12,451 nt of DNA from an uncultured Carnobacterium sp. (GCA_937923125.1 CALALK010000322.1:1-12451), one strand, 5' to 3'; numbered from the stretch's first letter, positions 1-8,206 are shown. Numbers and translations are program-made. The notes: generated from the sequence alone by a model not told the origin.

Positions 1-728
1 TGGTCAAAGGTTTCTTTCGACAATTCTGCATAGTGGAGAAGTGCCTCGTCGAGTTCTTCTACCATTTCAGGAGTGGCGCCTTTTTGTGGACCGTAAATGG
101 CACTTGAGCCCATTGGACCACAGAGCGGATTCGTTACGTCACAAGCCACGCGGAAGGTACAGTCTTTCAATTCTGCTAGAACATTATCAGTCTTAATGCA
201 AGCAATCGATTGAAGACCTGCGCCTCCGTACCCAACAGGAGCACCTTCTGTATCTAGAAATTCATATCCGAGTGCTTGTAACATCCCGATACCACCATCG
301 TTTGTGGCACTGCCGCCAATTCCCACGATAAAATGACGACAACCATTATCGATGGCATCTTTAATTAATTCGCCGACACCGTATGTCGTCGTGTGCATTG
401 GATTGCGCTTGTCATCAGGAACCAGCGTAATTCCAGCGGCTGCAGACATTTCGATAATCGCCGTTTTTGGACGTGTTCCGTCCGCTTTTAAGATTCCGTA
501 CTGAGCAGTTACGGGTTCTCCAAGCGGTCCAGTGACACTCACATGAACGAGTTCACCTCCCATCCCGATGGCTAATGCTTCGACCGTTCCTTCACCACCA
601 TCCGCAAGTGGGCGAACAACCACATCAGCTTCGGGGTATACGACCTGAACGCCTTCCTTGATGGCCTGACCTGCTTCCAGTGAAGATAAGCTACCTTTTA
701 ATGAATCGATAGCAACGACTACTTTCAT
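1..728 (-). CDS. glxK: Glycerate kinase, 5' part (3' end beyond the window)
   Basis: This gene encodes a glycerate kinase of the GlxK/GarK family, which phosphorylates D-glycerate with ATP and feeds it into lower glycolysis. The visible 242 residues begin MKVVVAIDSLKGS, the family's typical N-terminus. They also carry LADGGEGT (41-48), the glycine-rich GIGGSATNDGG (136-146) and DVTNPLCGP (197-205), all characteristic of the family. Full-length members have about 380 residues, so roughly 140 C-terminal residues lie off the left edge. Two in-frame ATGs are possible, at 734 and 728. I chose 728 because the AAGGAGG site (736-742) lies 7 bases from it but only 1 base from the upstream ATG, and family proteins start at MKVVVA or similar. 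It is divergent from dacA. A cre-like sequence in its promoter suggests carbon catabolite control. The choice between 2- and 3-phosphoglycerate as product cannot be read here. Confidence 0.95.
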   Translation of the reverse strand, partial: MKVVVAIDSLKGSLSSLEAGQAIKEGVQVVYPEADVVVRPLADGGEGTVEALAIGMGGELVHVSVTGPLGEPVTAQYGILKADGTRPKTAIIEMSAAAGITLVPDDKRNPMHTTTYGVGELIKDAIDNGCRHFIVGIGGSATNDGGIGMLQALGYEFLDTEGAPVGYGGAGLQSIACIKTDNVLAELKDCTFRVACDVTNPLCGPMGSSAIYGPQKGATPEMVEELDEALLHYAELSKETFD

Positions 729-756
729 TTTCATCCCTCCTTAATATTGTAAAACC

Positions 757-785
757 ATTATATCAAGCGCTTACAATTAAAATTG
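757..785 (-). promoter_or_regulatory. Putative glycerate kinase promoter (strong -10, weak -35)
   Basis: On the minus strand a perfect TATAAT (757-762) lies about 30 bases upstream of the glycerate kinase start. The hexamer expected 17 bases further up (780-785, CAATTT) does not resemble TTGACA, so the promoter may be weak or need an activator. A cre-like site fills the spacer. Confidence 0.45.
762..775 (-). promoter_or_regulatory. cre-like site (CcpA operator candidate)
   Basis: On the minus strand TGTAAGCGCTTGAT matches 12 of the 14 positions of the catabolite-responsive element consensus TGNAANCGNWWNCA; the last CA is lost. It touches the -10 of the glycerate kinase promoter, a position where CcpA usually represses. 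The link is inferred from similarity and position only. Confidence 0.4.
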
Positions 786-870
786 TTGCGAAAGATGGGA
801 ATTTTTATGAATCTGAAAAAATAAAAAACGAAGGATGTTTATTTAATTCTATCAGGGTGATTTTTTCGAA

Positions 871-888
871 TATTACAACGCTGTAATA
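871..888. repeat. Perfect dyad TATTACA-acgc-TGTAATA upstream of dacA
   Basis: TATTACA (871-877) and its exact reverse complement TGTAATA (882-888) flank four bases. The TTACA/TGTAA half-sites recall operators bound by BlaI/MecI/CopY-type winged-helix repressors, but those usually have a shorter centre, so the resemblance is loose. The dyad lies about 185 bases before the dacA start and about 90 bases before its candidate promoter. No T-run follows it, so it is not a terminator. Confidence 0.45.
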
Positions 889-977
889 CATCAAAAAATG
901 ACGAATCGCATAAGGGTGGGAATATGGAAAATTGCTCGAACAAAAACCGAATATGAGATTAAAAAATCCTTCCTATT

Positions 978-1006
978 TTGTAATAAAAGATTAATCAGTT
1001 TACCAT
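978..1006 (+). promoter_or_regulatory. Candidate dacA promoter
   Basis: TTGTAA (978-983) and TACCAT (1001-1006) are separated by 17 bases, each with 4 of 6 consensus matches. They lie 67 bases before the dacA start. No better pair was found in the spacer, but both boxes are imperfect. Confidence 0.3.
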
Positions 1007-1072
1007 TGTTTTTCCCTTCAATTTTCGGTAACATTAGTAAGCAGATTTGAGAGAAATTAGGAGATATACATA

Positions 1073-2470
1073 ATGAAAAGTCCTCGTACATGGGTGAAGA
1101 AAATCGTCTGTGCACTCAGCATTTTCGCTGTAGGAGCAACAACGGTAACACCAGCAATTTATGCGCAAGATGACGCAAAAGCAAAAGAGGAAGCAGCTGC
1201 GATTCAAGATGTACAAAGCTACATCGCAATCGAGCAAACGAGCGGAAAAATTTTGATGCAAAACAATCAAGATGAAGTTCGCGGGATTGCTTCCATGAGT
1301 AAAATGATTACACAATATTTAATTTTAGAAGCGATAAAAAATGGAGAAGTGACTTGGGAAACAGAAATCCCAGTAAGCGACCGCGTTCATCAACTGAGTG
1401 CGAACTATAGCTTATCCAACGTACCACTTTTGCCAAGTGAAAAATACACGATTAAAGAATTATTTGATGCGATTTCTATCTATTCAGCCAACGCCGCAAC
1501 ATTAGCAGTGGCCGAATATATCGGAGGTTCCGAAGCTAACTGGATTGAACGAATGAAAGCCAAACTCGATGAGTGGGGCATTAAAGACGCAACCATCATC
1601 AATGTAACGGGGCTACCGAATAAATACGGTGGAGCGGATAAGAATCCGTCATATGGTGATGAAGATGAAAATAGCATGTCAGCCCGTTCGGTGGCGATTA
1701 TCGCAAAGAACTTGGTGAATGATTTCCCTGAAATTTTAAAAGTATCATCGATTCCAACACAAACATTCCGGCCAAATAGTTCAGGAACAACGAAGATGGA
1801 TAACTTTAACTACCTTCTTCCAGGGCTACTCTTCGAATACGAAGGGGTAACAGGGTTGAAGACAGGAACGAGTGATGCCAGCGGTGCGTCGATTACAACG
1901 ACTGCCACACGTAACGGCTTCTCGGTGATTGTCGTATCTATGGGATCTAAAGAACCACTCAATCGTTTCAAAGTAACAAGACATTTATTAGATGAAGTGT
2001 TCAAAAAATATGAAGGCTTGCTTGTCGGCGCGCCTGGAAAATCGGTTCAAAACTTGGCGCCTATCCAATTAGAAGGTGGAACGGAAGAAACGCTTGGTGT
2101 GGATTACGGAAAAACCTTTATTGCGGCCGTGCCAAAAGGAACAGCGCTGAGCCAAATTAAGATTTCATTTACACCTTCTGACGATGTGAAGACGGAAGAT
2201 GGCAAAGTGAAAGCCCCTGTGACAGCAGGGCAAACAGTAGGGACGTTGAATTTTGAGATGCCAGGTGAAAACCTTGGCTATGTCGATGGCAAGGACCACG
2301 GAACGGTGGAAGCCTTAGCCGCATTCGATGTAGAAAATTCTAACGTCGTGACTGAAAGCATGCGTGGAGCGAAAGGATTTATCGGCCAAATGGTTCAAAA
2401 AGTTCAAGACTTCTTTGGTGGTATTTGGAATAAAATCCAAAGTGTCTTCTCACCTGAAGTTTCTGAGTAG
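1073..2470 (+). CDS. dacA: D-alanyl-D-alanine carboxypeptidase (PBP5/DacA family)
   Basis: This 465-residue low-molecular-weight penicillin-binding protein removes the terminal D-alanine from peptidoglycan pentapeptides outside the membrane, limiting cross-linking. A signal peptide (about 1-31) ends at AIYA followed by QDD. The three catalytic motifs of the peptidase S11 family are present and correctly spaced: SMSK (S74 nucleophile, K77), SAN (138-140) and KTG (263-265). A C-terminal beta-rich PBP5_C domain follows (about 320-425). The last 35 residues (GFIGQMVQKVQDFFGGIW and onward) form an amphipathic helix typical of the membrane anchor of this family. The start is supported by AGGAG (1059-1063) 9 bases upstream. 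The serS promoter begins only 18 bases after the stop and no terminator lies between, so read-through would enter the T-box leader. The gene is complete. Confidence 0.95.
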   Translation: MKSPRTWVKKIVCALSIFAVGATTVTPAIYAQDDAKAKEEAAAIQDVQSYIAIEQTSGKILMQNNQDEVRGIASMSKMITQYLILEAIKNGEVTWETEIPVSDRVHQLSANYSLSNVPLLPSEKYTIKELFDAISIYSANAATLAVAEYIGGSEANWIERMKAKLDEWGIKDATIINVTGLPNKYGGADKNPSYGDEDENSMSARSVAIIAKNLVNDFPEILKVSSIPTQTFRPNSSGTTKMDNFNYLLPGLLFEYEGVTGLKTGTSDASGASITTTATRNGFSVIVVSMGSKEPLNRFKVTRHLLDEVFKKYEGLLVGAPGKSVQNLAPIQLEGGTEETLGVDYGKTFIAAVPKGTALSQIKISFTPSDDVKTEDGKVKAPVTAGQTVGTLNFEMPGENLGYVDGKDHGTVEALAAFDVENSNVVTESMRGAKGFIGQMVQKVQDFFGGIWNKIQSVFSPEVSE

Positions 2471-2488
2471 GAATTTTTGCTAAAAGGC

Positions 2489-2517
2489 TTGCACTTTTCA
2501 CTAGAGACGTGTACAAT
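2489..2517 (+). promoter_or_regulatory. serS leader promoter
   Basis: TTGCAC (2489-2494) and TACAAT (2512-2517) are separated by exactly 17 bases, a good sigma-A promoter. It places the transcript start near 2524, just ahead of the T-box leader. Confidence 0.75.
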
Positions 2518-2523
2518 TTTAGA

Positions 2524-4074
<1,551 letters not shown>

Positions 4075-4080
4075 AAGGAA

Positions 4081-4344
4081 CTTTGTTCCAATAAAAAGAT
4101 GAAATAGGGTGGAGCAGTCATAAGCTTCGGACTTTCCTAGACATCTTCATAGTAAAGGCTATAAGGGCACCGGGTTGAGCCAAAGTCTCAACTCCTGCCG
4201 AACTTCAAAGAGGGGCATTGCGGATAAACCGCAGTGCCCCTCTAATTCATTTCGGCTGCAAATCCTTATAGCTTTTACTATAGAGTCTGGAAAGTCCTCC
4301 GCTTATTTTATTCGAAGCACCTTCATCTTTTTATTGGAACAAAG
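4081..4344 (-). repeat. Structured inverted-repeat element, copy 1
   Basis: This imperfect palindrome of 264 bases has outer arms 4081-4103 and 4322-4344 that are exact reverse complements over 23 bases. Further arm segments also match, for example GCTATAAGG and CCTTATAGC. The conserved core (4167-4209) reads on the minus strand: TTTGAA, TTCGG, CAGGA, a hairpin GTTGAG-ACTTTGG-CTCAAC, then CCGGTGC. A hairpin (arms 4209-4223 and 4229-4243) precedes the core and is preceded by GAATTA, as in the other two copies. It sits against the serS stop, and on the plus strand a T-run (4347-4351) follows, so it can also serve as the serS terminator. I do not recognise the family. Confidence 0.8.
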
Positions 4345-4560
4345 CCTTTTTAATTTCCTCTTCAGTTAGACAAGTGCTTCAAAGATTGTCCTCCAGGAAA
4401 GGCTAGGACGGAGAAGAAAGTGCCATGCACGTTCCGCCTCTGTTCCTGTCCCTGCCATCCAGAAATACGCTTCACACAGACCAAGTCGCATTTGCTAGTC
4501 CATTCAAAAATTCACCCAACAATGTTTCATGCACAGATTTTACGCAGTTTAAAAGCGCCG
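4345..4560. other. Unassigned spacer between element copies 1 and 2
   Basis: No gene with a ribosome binding site or recognisable product is visible in these 216 bases. A short hairpin, GTCCT at 4388-4392 with AGGAC at 4405-4409, is the only structure I see. The segment has no matching stretch in the other convergent spacer. Confidence 0.5.
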
Positions 4561-4755
4561 AAATAAAAACACGAAAGCTCCTCGGAGACTATAGTAGTGA
4601 GAATAGCGAGTGCAACCGAAGAGAATTACGGACTCTGGAAATTTATTTTCTAGAGTCCGTTTGAAATTCGGTAGGAATTGAGACTTCGGCTCAATCCGGT
4701 GCAGCTGTTCTCACTACTATGTAGGCCTCCGAAGGAGCTAGTAGTGTTTTTATTT
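4561..4755 (+). repeat. Structured inverted-repeat element, copy 2
   Basis: This 195-base imperfect palindrome has outer arms AAATAAAAACAC (4561-4572) and GTGTTTTTATTT (4744-4755), then AGTAGTGAGAA pairing with TTCTCACTACT. The core (4660-4702) reads TTTGAA, TTCGG, TAGGA, a hairpin ATTGAG-ACTTCGG-CTCAAT with a UUCG tetraloop closed by C-G, then CCGGTGC. CCGAA (4616-4620) pairs with TTCGG, and a hairpin CGGACTCT/AGAGTCCG (4629-4659) lies between GAATTA and TTTGAA. Its right end reaches the stop codon of the convergent phosphodiesterase gene. T-runs leave the structure on both strands, so it can act as a terminator for that gene. Confidence 0.8.
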
Positions 4756-6539
4756 TATTTAGCGAAGCTCACATTTAACGTGCGTAAGAAGCGGTCCATT
4801 AAACTGTTGTTGGTTTTGTGCTCTTGTTGAATGGCTTTAGCGAGCGCGACTTGGTCTGTGATGATGCCGTTAACGGGAGTATCCACGTATTTCTCGAGGG
4901 CTTCATCCGTATTGATGGTCCAGACAAACACCTCATGTCCTGTCTCCTGCGCATGAAGGACTGCCAGTTCCTGGTAAGAAAAATCTTCCACCACGTAGAA
5001 ATCCACCTTCGCGTCTCCGAAGCCGCCAAATTGGATTGGAATTACGAAACCAGTCGTGATTTCAGGCGCTTTTGCCTCGAGTTCTTCCATGACTTTCAAA
5101 TCAAGTGACATGACTTTGTTTGAGTTGTCGATGGCGAGTTCTTTGTATTTTGCGATGAAAAGATCTACGTAGTTGGCAGGCTCGCCGCCATGTGGTTTGA
5201 GCTCGATAACAAGCGGCATGCCAATTTCTTTGGCTGCTTTGAAAAACTCTTCAAAAGTAGGGATGTGACTCGTGAATCCGTCTTGTTCGATGGGAAGACC
5301 GTGAACTTCGTCAAGAGTCATGTCTTGAACGCGTTTATTTAGACCTGCTAATCGTTTCAAGTTATAGTCGTGCATAACGACGAATTGATTGTCTTTTGTG
5401 AGGAGAATATCCATCTCCACCATGTTGGCGCCGGCTTCTTTGGCCGCTTTTAATCCTTCAATCGAGTTTTCAACGGCTTCACTAACATATCCGCGGTGAC
5501 CGATGATGATAGGGTCGTTGGCTGATTCCGTTCTATAGGTGGAGAGCGTTGTGAGAACCCCGCTTCCTGTTACGAAGAGAAGAGCAAAGGCAGTCACGAT
5601 TTTACGCTTATGTTTAATTTCCTCATGGTGATGATACACTTCAAGTGAAGCTAATTTATGCTCATGAATGATTTTCGTCATAAAAATAAACGTAGCAATC
5701 TTCGTATAGAGTATGATGAATCCTTGAAGCAGTTTGGCAATGGCGAGGACACTACTTAAAAGAAGCGTATTCGAGCCATTTGGGTCTAGAAATTCAACGA
5801 GGGCGACACTTCCAAGGGAGATAAAAATAACGAGAATCGCAAGGACCCCTTCGACAACTGCCGAAATAAAGAGCAACCGAACAGTATTCTTCTTCGTCAA
5901 CTTCCAGCTTGTGACAATATTTTTTGTAAAAGGCTGGTCAGTAAGAATCTGAAGTGGAATCGCCAGGGCGCTTCGTGCGTGAAAGTAGAGTAGGACAACA
6001 ATCAGTCCGGTGTAAACAATCATTCCGCTGCTCGTCTTAGTGATTTCATCCGTAATAAATTCGGGAATCGCGATTTTTTTCGAGATAAATGTTAATTCCC
6101 CAATATTAATAATCGGCAAGAGTGTTAAAAAATAAAGCCAGAACGTAATAAAATGACCGTTCAATAATTGCTTGAGTTCACTAAATGCATTTTGAATGCT
6201 ACTGCGCCATGAAAAATGAATACCGCGAATCGTTCCGTAAATCATGAAGATCAGTATCGAGAACTCCATGAAAATGAGAAACGCGAATGCGAGTAAATAT
6301 AAAATGAATAATGGAATGGACCAAGGGCTTAATAAAACGGTCTTAAAATTCGAGAAATTTAAATTGGATTGCCCCGTCATAAAGAGCATTCCACGAAAAA
6401 TAAGTGTTAAAAAGCCAAATCCAAACACGGAAATAAAAAATTGTAAAAAGATGGAATTGCGTAAATACATCCAGCTGTTCTGCATCAAATTGCTTAATGT
6501 AAAGCGGATGGTTTTCCATACGGGGATTTTCTGATTCAT
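4755..6539 (-). CDS. Membrane-anchored glycerophosphodiester phosphodiesterase
   Basis: The 594-residue protein joins an N-terminal multi-span membrane region (about 25-335) of the GPDPase_memb type to a C-terminal glycerophosphodiester phosphodiesterase domain (about 343-580). Enzymes of this family hydrolyse glycerophosphodiesters to glycerol 3-phosphate and an alcohol; membrane forms may act on lipid or lipoteichoic acid breakdown products. Catalytic and metal-binding signatures are intact: GHRG (347-350), EN (357-358), EMD (E375, D377), MHD (H390), IELK (E446, K448) and VWTIN (539-543). The predicted topology, with the last membrane segment near 313-333, puts the catalytic domain outside the cell. 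The start has GGAGG at 6544-6548, 4 bases away. The gene is convergent with serS and divergent from the lipoprotein gene. The fold is clear; the natural substrate is unknown. Confidence 0.93.
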   Translation of the reverse strand: MNQKIPVWKTIRFTLSNLMQNSWMYLRNSIFLQFFISVFGFGFLTLIFRGMLFMTGQSNLNFSNFKTVLLSPWSIPLFILYLLAFAFLIFMEFSILIFMIYGTIRGIHFSWRSSIQNAFSELKQLLNGHFITFWLYFLTLLPIINIGELTFISKKIAIPEFITDEITKTSSGMIVYTGLIVVLLYFHARSALAIPLQILTDQPFTKNIVTSWKLTKKNTVRLLFISAVVEGVLAILVIFISLGSVALVEFLDPNGSNTLLLSSVLAIAKLLQGFIILYTKIATFIFMTKIIHEHKLASLEVYHHHEEIKHKRKIVTAFALLFVTGSGVLTTLSTYRTESANDPIIIGHRGYVSEAVENSIEGLKAAKEAGANMVEMDILLTKDNQFVVMHDYNLKRLAGLNKRVQDMTLDEVHGLPIEQDGFTSHIPTFEEFFKAAKEIGMPLVIELKPHGGEPANYVDLFIAKYKELAIDNSNKVMSLDLKVMEELEAKAPEITTGFVIPIQFGGFGDAKVDFYVVEDFSYQELAVLHAQETGHEVFVWTINTDEALEKYVDTPVNGIITDQVALAKAIQQEHKTNNSLMDRFLRTLNVSFAK

Positions 6540-6573
6540 AAAGCCTCCGATGTGTCAAAAGTTCGTTAGATTT

Positions 6574-6602
6574 ACCTTAGCACGAACGAAAAAGAAGCGC
6601 AA
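6574..6602 (-). promoter_or_regulatory. Candidate promoter of the phosphodiesterase gene
   Basis: On the minus strand TTGCGC (6597-6602) and TAAGGT (6574-6579) are 17 bases apart. The -10 is weak but preceded by TGC, an extended -10 pattern. It lies 34 bases before the start codon and is back to back with the lipoprotein promoter. Confidence 0.4.
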
Positions 6603-6619
6603 GTTACTCCAAAACGGTA

Positions 6620-6648
6620 TTGAAAAATACTGTAATAGAACTTATAAT
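6620..6648 (+). promoter_or_regulatory. Promoter of the lipoprotein gene
   Basis: TTGAAA (6620-6625) and a perfect TATAAT (6643-6648) lie 17 bases apart. This strong sigma-A promoter predicts a start near 6655 and rules out upstream in-frame start codons. Confidence 0.8.
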
Positions 6649-6691
6649 GGTGAAAGTAATCAAAAAAAGAAAAGCTTTTCAGGAGGGAATC

Positions 6692-7705
6692 ATGAAAAAA
6701 AGACTGTTAACATTATTCTGTTTAGTAGCGACTGTAGTACTTGCTGCTTGTGGCGTGAAAAAAGTAGACGCTGGTGAATCTATCAAAACAACTTTTACCG
6801 GGTTAGATACAAAAGGGGAACTTGTATATCAAGTAGATACTCAAGAGTTAGTAAAAGAGTTCTTAGTAGCAAACCCTAAAGCAGATGCGAAAACTGAAGC
6901 AGAAGTTCGTGTTGCTGCAACAAAAGTGAAAGTAACACCAAGTAAGACAGAGGGATTATCAAACGACGACGAAATTACTTTCACATTCTCTTCAGATAAA
7001 GATGCTGAAAAATACTTTAACCTTCCAAAAGAAACAAAAGTGAAAGTCAGCGGATTAAAAGAAGCGAAAAAATTAACGGCTGAAGAATTAGCGAAAATTA
7101 CTTCATTAGAAGTGGAAGGCTTTAACAAAGGTGGCCGTGCAGAAGTTCATGTGACAGATTCTAAATTGTCATTCTTACGTTTCAAAGTTGAAAACAATGG
7201 CAAATTAGAAAATGGAAAAGATGCCAAAATCGTGTTAGACGGTAATTTCGCTAACTTATTAGAAGACAGAGGTTATGTATTAGAAGGCGACGGAAGCTTC
7301 ACACTTCCTGTTAAAGGATTGAAGACAGTTGCTGAAAAACTTGATGACGCTAAGAACAAAGACGAAATTATTGCAAAACTAAAAGAAGAAGTGAATAAGA
7401 AATTTAGCGGAAATGATAAGGTGACATTTGATAAAACTTATTATCGTGGTCTAGCGAATAATGTGGATAATTCATATTCGTATGGGGATGAGATTGTTCG
7501 CGGTAATGGGAACTTAGTAATGACGCTTCAAGTGGAAACTAGCTTTGGATTCAAAAACGTGTATGCGGTTGGATTTACAAATCTTATAACGAATGAAGAG
7601 GGCAAGATGGAACTTAAAGACGCACGTGTTATTTCAACAACGTTTGCGGACTTTGCTACAGCAACACAAAAATTAGAAGCGATTGGGTATACAGAAGTAA
7701 AATAA
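6692..7705 (+). CDS. Lipoprotein of unknown function with a duplicated domain
   Basis: The 337-residue product starts with a lipoprotein signal peptide, MKKRLLTLFCLVATVVLAAC, with lipobox LAAC and modified Cys20, so it should be anchored to the outer face of the membrane. I do not recognise a named family. Two segments look like tandem copies of one domain. GLDTKGEL (37-44), LSNDDEITFTF (89-99) and VKVSGLKEAKKL (117-128) correspond in order to GFNKGGRA (143-150), LENGKDAKIVL (172-182) and LPVKGLKTVAEKL (205-217). The remaining C-terminal part (about 240-337) is a separate, probably beta-rich region. I set the start at 6692 because AGGAGGG (6681-6687) precedes it and an upstream ATG/TTG would overlap the promoter. 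It is transcribed alone, with its own promoter and terminator. The lysine-rich mature chain suits an extracellular protein. Confidence 0.85.
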   Translation: MKKRLLTLFCLVATVVLAACGVKKVDAGESIKTTFTGLDTKGELVYQVDTQELVKEFLVANPKADAKTEAEVRVAATKVKVTPSKTEGLSNDDEITFTFSSDKDAEKYFNLPKETKVKVSGLKEAKKLTAEELAKITSLEVEGFNKGGRAEVHVTDSKLSFLRFKVENNGKLENGKDAKIVLDGNFANLLEDRGYVLEGDGSFTLPVKGLKTVAEKLDDAKNKDEIIAKLKEEVNKKFSGNDKVTFDKTYYRGLANNVDNSYSYGDEIVRGNGNLVMTLQVETSFGFKNVYAVGFTNLITNEEGKMELKDARVISTTFADFATATQKLEAIGYTEVK

Positions 7706-7715
7706 TTGAATTAGA

Positions 7716-7750
7716 AATTGCTTGGAGAGTATTCTCCAAGCAATTTTTTT
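7716..7750 (+). terminator. Intrinsic terminator of the lipoprotein gene
   Basis: AATTGCTTGGAGA (7716-7728) and TCTCCAAGCAATT (7733-7745) form a perfect 13-base stem with loop GTAT, followed by a T-run to 7750. It lies 10 bases after the stop. Confidence 0.93.
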
Positions 7751-7765
7751 ATACGCGAGATCTAG

Positions 7766-7801
7766 TTGCCCAAAATTCACTTATAAGTGAATTTCGGGCA
7801 A
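7766..7801. repeat. 36-base inverted repeat with a perfect 22-base palindromic centre
   Basis: TTGCCC (7766-7771) and GGGCAA (7796-7801) flank a perfect 22-base palindrome (7773-7794, centred on CACTTATAAGTG), broken by a single A-C mismatch pair. No T-run follows. It lies just beyond the lipoprotein terminator and its role is unclear. Confidence 0.75.
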
Positions 7802-7804
7802 GTT

Positions 7805-7854
7805 ACGTGAAGGACTCTTGCCTCTACAAAAAGACCGTACCTATCACGTTTTTT
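7805..7854 (+). terminator. Possible second terminator-like hairpin
   Basis: ACGTGAAGG (7805-7813) pairs with CCTATCACGT (7840-7849) with one bulged A across a 26-base loop, and T-rich sequence follows to 7854. The long loop makes it weak. It could end read-through transcripts or a small RNA containing the preceding palindrome. Confidence 0.3.
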
Positions 7855-7960
7855 AGCCACAATGACTCATCCCCAGCACCAACCCCTTATCTCCGCCTTC
7901 CGCTCAAAACCTCATCACAGCGCTGTTTCTAGCACTTCACTTTTTTACAAAAAAATTCAA
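7855..7960. other. Unassigned pyrimidine-rich spacer
   Basis: This C- and T-rich stretch precedes structured element copy 3. An open frame exists from 7862, but it has no ribosome binding site and runs into the element, so I call nothing here. Confidence 0.5.
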
Positions 7961-8163
7961 TTTTCTTACAATCCCAAAGAACGTTGCGGTTTTATAACAA
8001 CAGCAATGGGGGATGGCAACCAATGTGAATTACTGACTCTAGGGTGAAACCCGTAGAGTCAGTTTGAAGCTTGGTAGGAATTGAGACGAAAGGCTCAATC
8101 CGTTGCCCCATTGCAGTAGTTATAAAGCAAATCCGCAACAGTTCTAAGGGGATTGTAAGAAAA
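7961..8163 (+). repeat. Structured inverted-repeat element, copy 3
   Basis: This 203-base imperfect palindrome has outer arms TTTTCTTACAATCCC (7961-7975) and GGGATTGTAAGAAAA (8149-8163). Inner arms GCAATGGG and CCCATTGC, and GGCAAC and GTTGCC, also pair. The core (8063-8106) reads TTTGAA, CTTGG, TAGGA, a hairpin ATTGAG-ACGAAAGG-CTCAAT with a GAAA tetraloop closed by C-G, then CCGTTGC. GAATTA precedes a hairpin CTGACTCTA/TAGAGTCAG (8033-8062), as in the other copies. CCAA pairs with TTGG where copies 1 and 2 have CCGAA with TTCGG, a paired substitution. It lies between convergent genes, as copies 1 and 2 do. Confidence 0.8.
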
Positions 8164-8206
8164 AATGTAAGTTTTATCTTTTTATCTATAGTAAAAAAGC
8201 GGAATG

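Larger units (their letters stand above)
735..1072. other. Divergent intergenic spacer, glycerate kinase / dacA
   Basis: This AT-rich stretch of 338 bases separates two divergent genes. It holds the glycerate kinase ribosome binding site and promoter on the left, a perfect 7-base dyad near 871-888, and a candidate dacA promoter on the right. I see no credible small gene or terminator in it. Confidence 0.7.

Noticed and set aside
866..873. TTCGAATA as a competence (ComX/SigX) cin-box
   Set aside because: It resembles TACGAATA but has a mismatch, and the nearest downstream gene, dacA, is not a typical competence target.
4175..4369. 64-codon open frame
   Set aside because: It lies across structured element copy 1, has no ribosome binding site and no recognisable protein features.
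4425..4664. 79-codon open frame
   Set aside because: It runs into structured element copy 2, lacks a ribosome binding site, and its translation looks random.
6620..6691. Upstream start for the lipoprotein gene
   Set aside because: The extension overlaps the -35 and -10 boxes, and the lipobox is correctly placed only from the ATG at 6692.
4081..8163. The three inverted-repeat elements as MITEs or ordinary IS remnants
   Set aside because: Their terminal arms do not share sequence between copies, no constant target duplication was seen, and the conserved part is internal with compensatory changes. A mobile origin is not excluded.
4081..8163. CRISPR array or retron RNA
   Set aside because: There are no regularly spaced short repeats and no cas or reverse transcriptase gene in the window.
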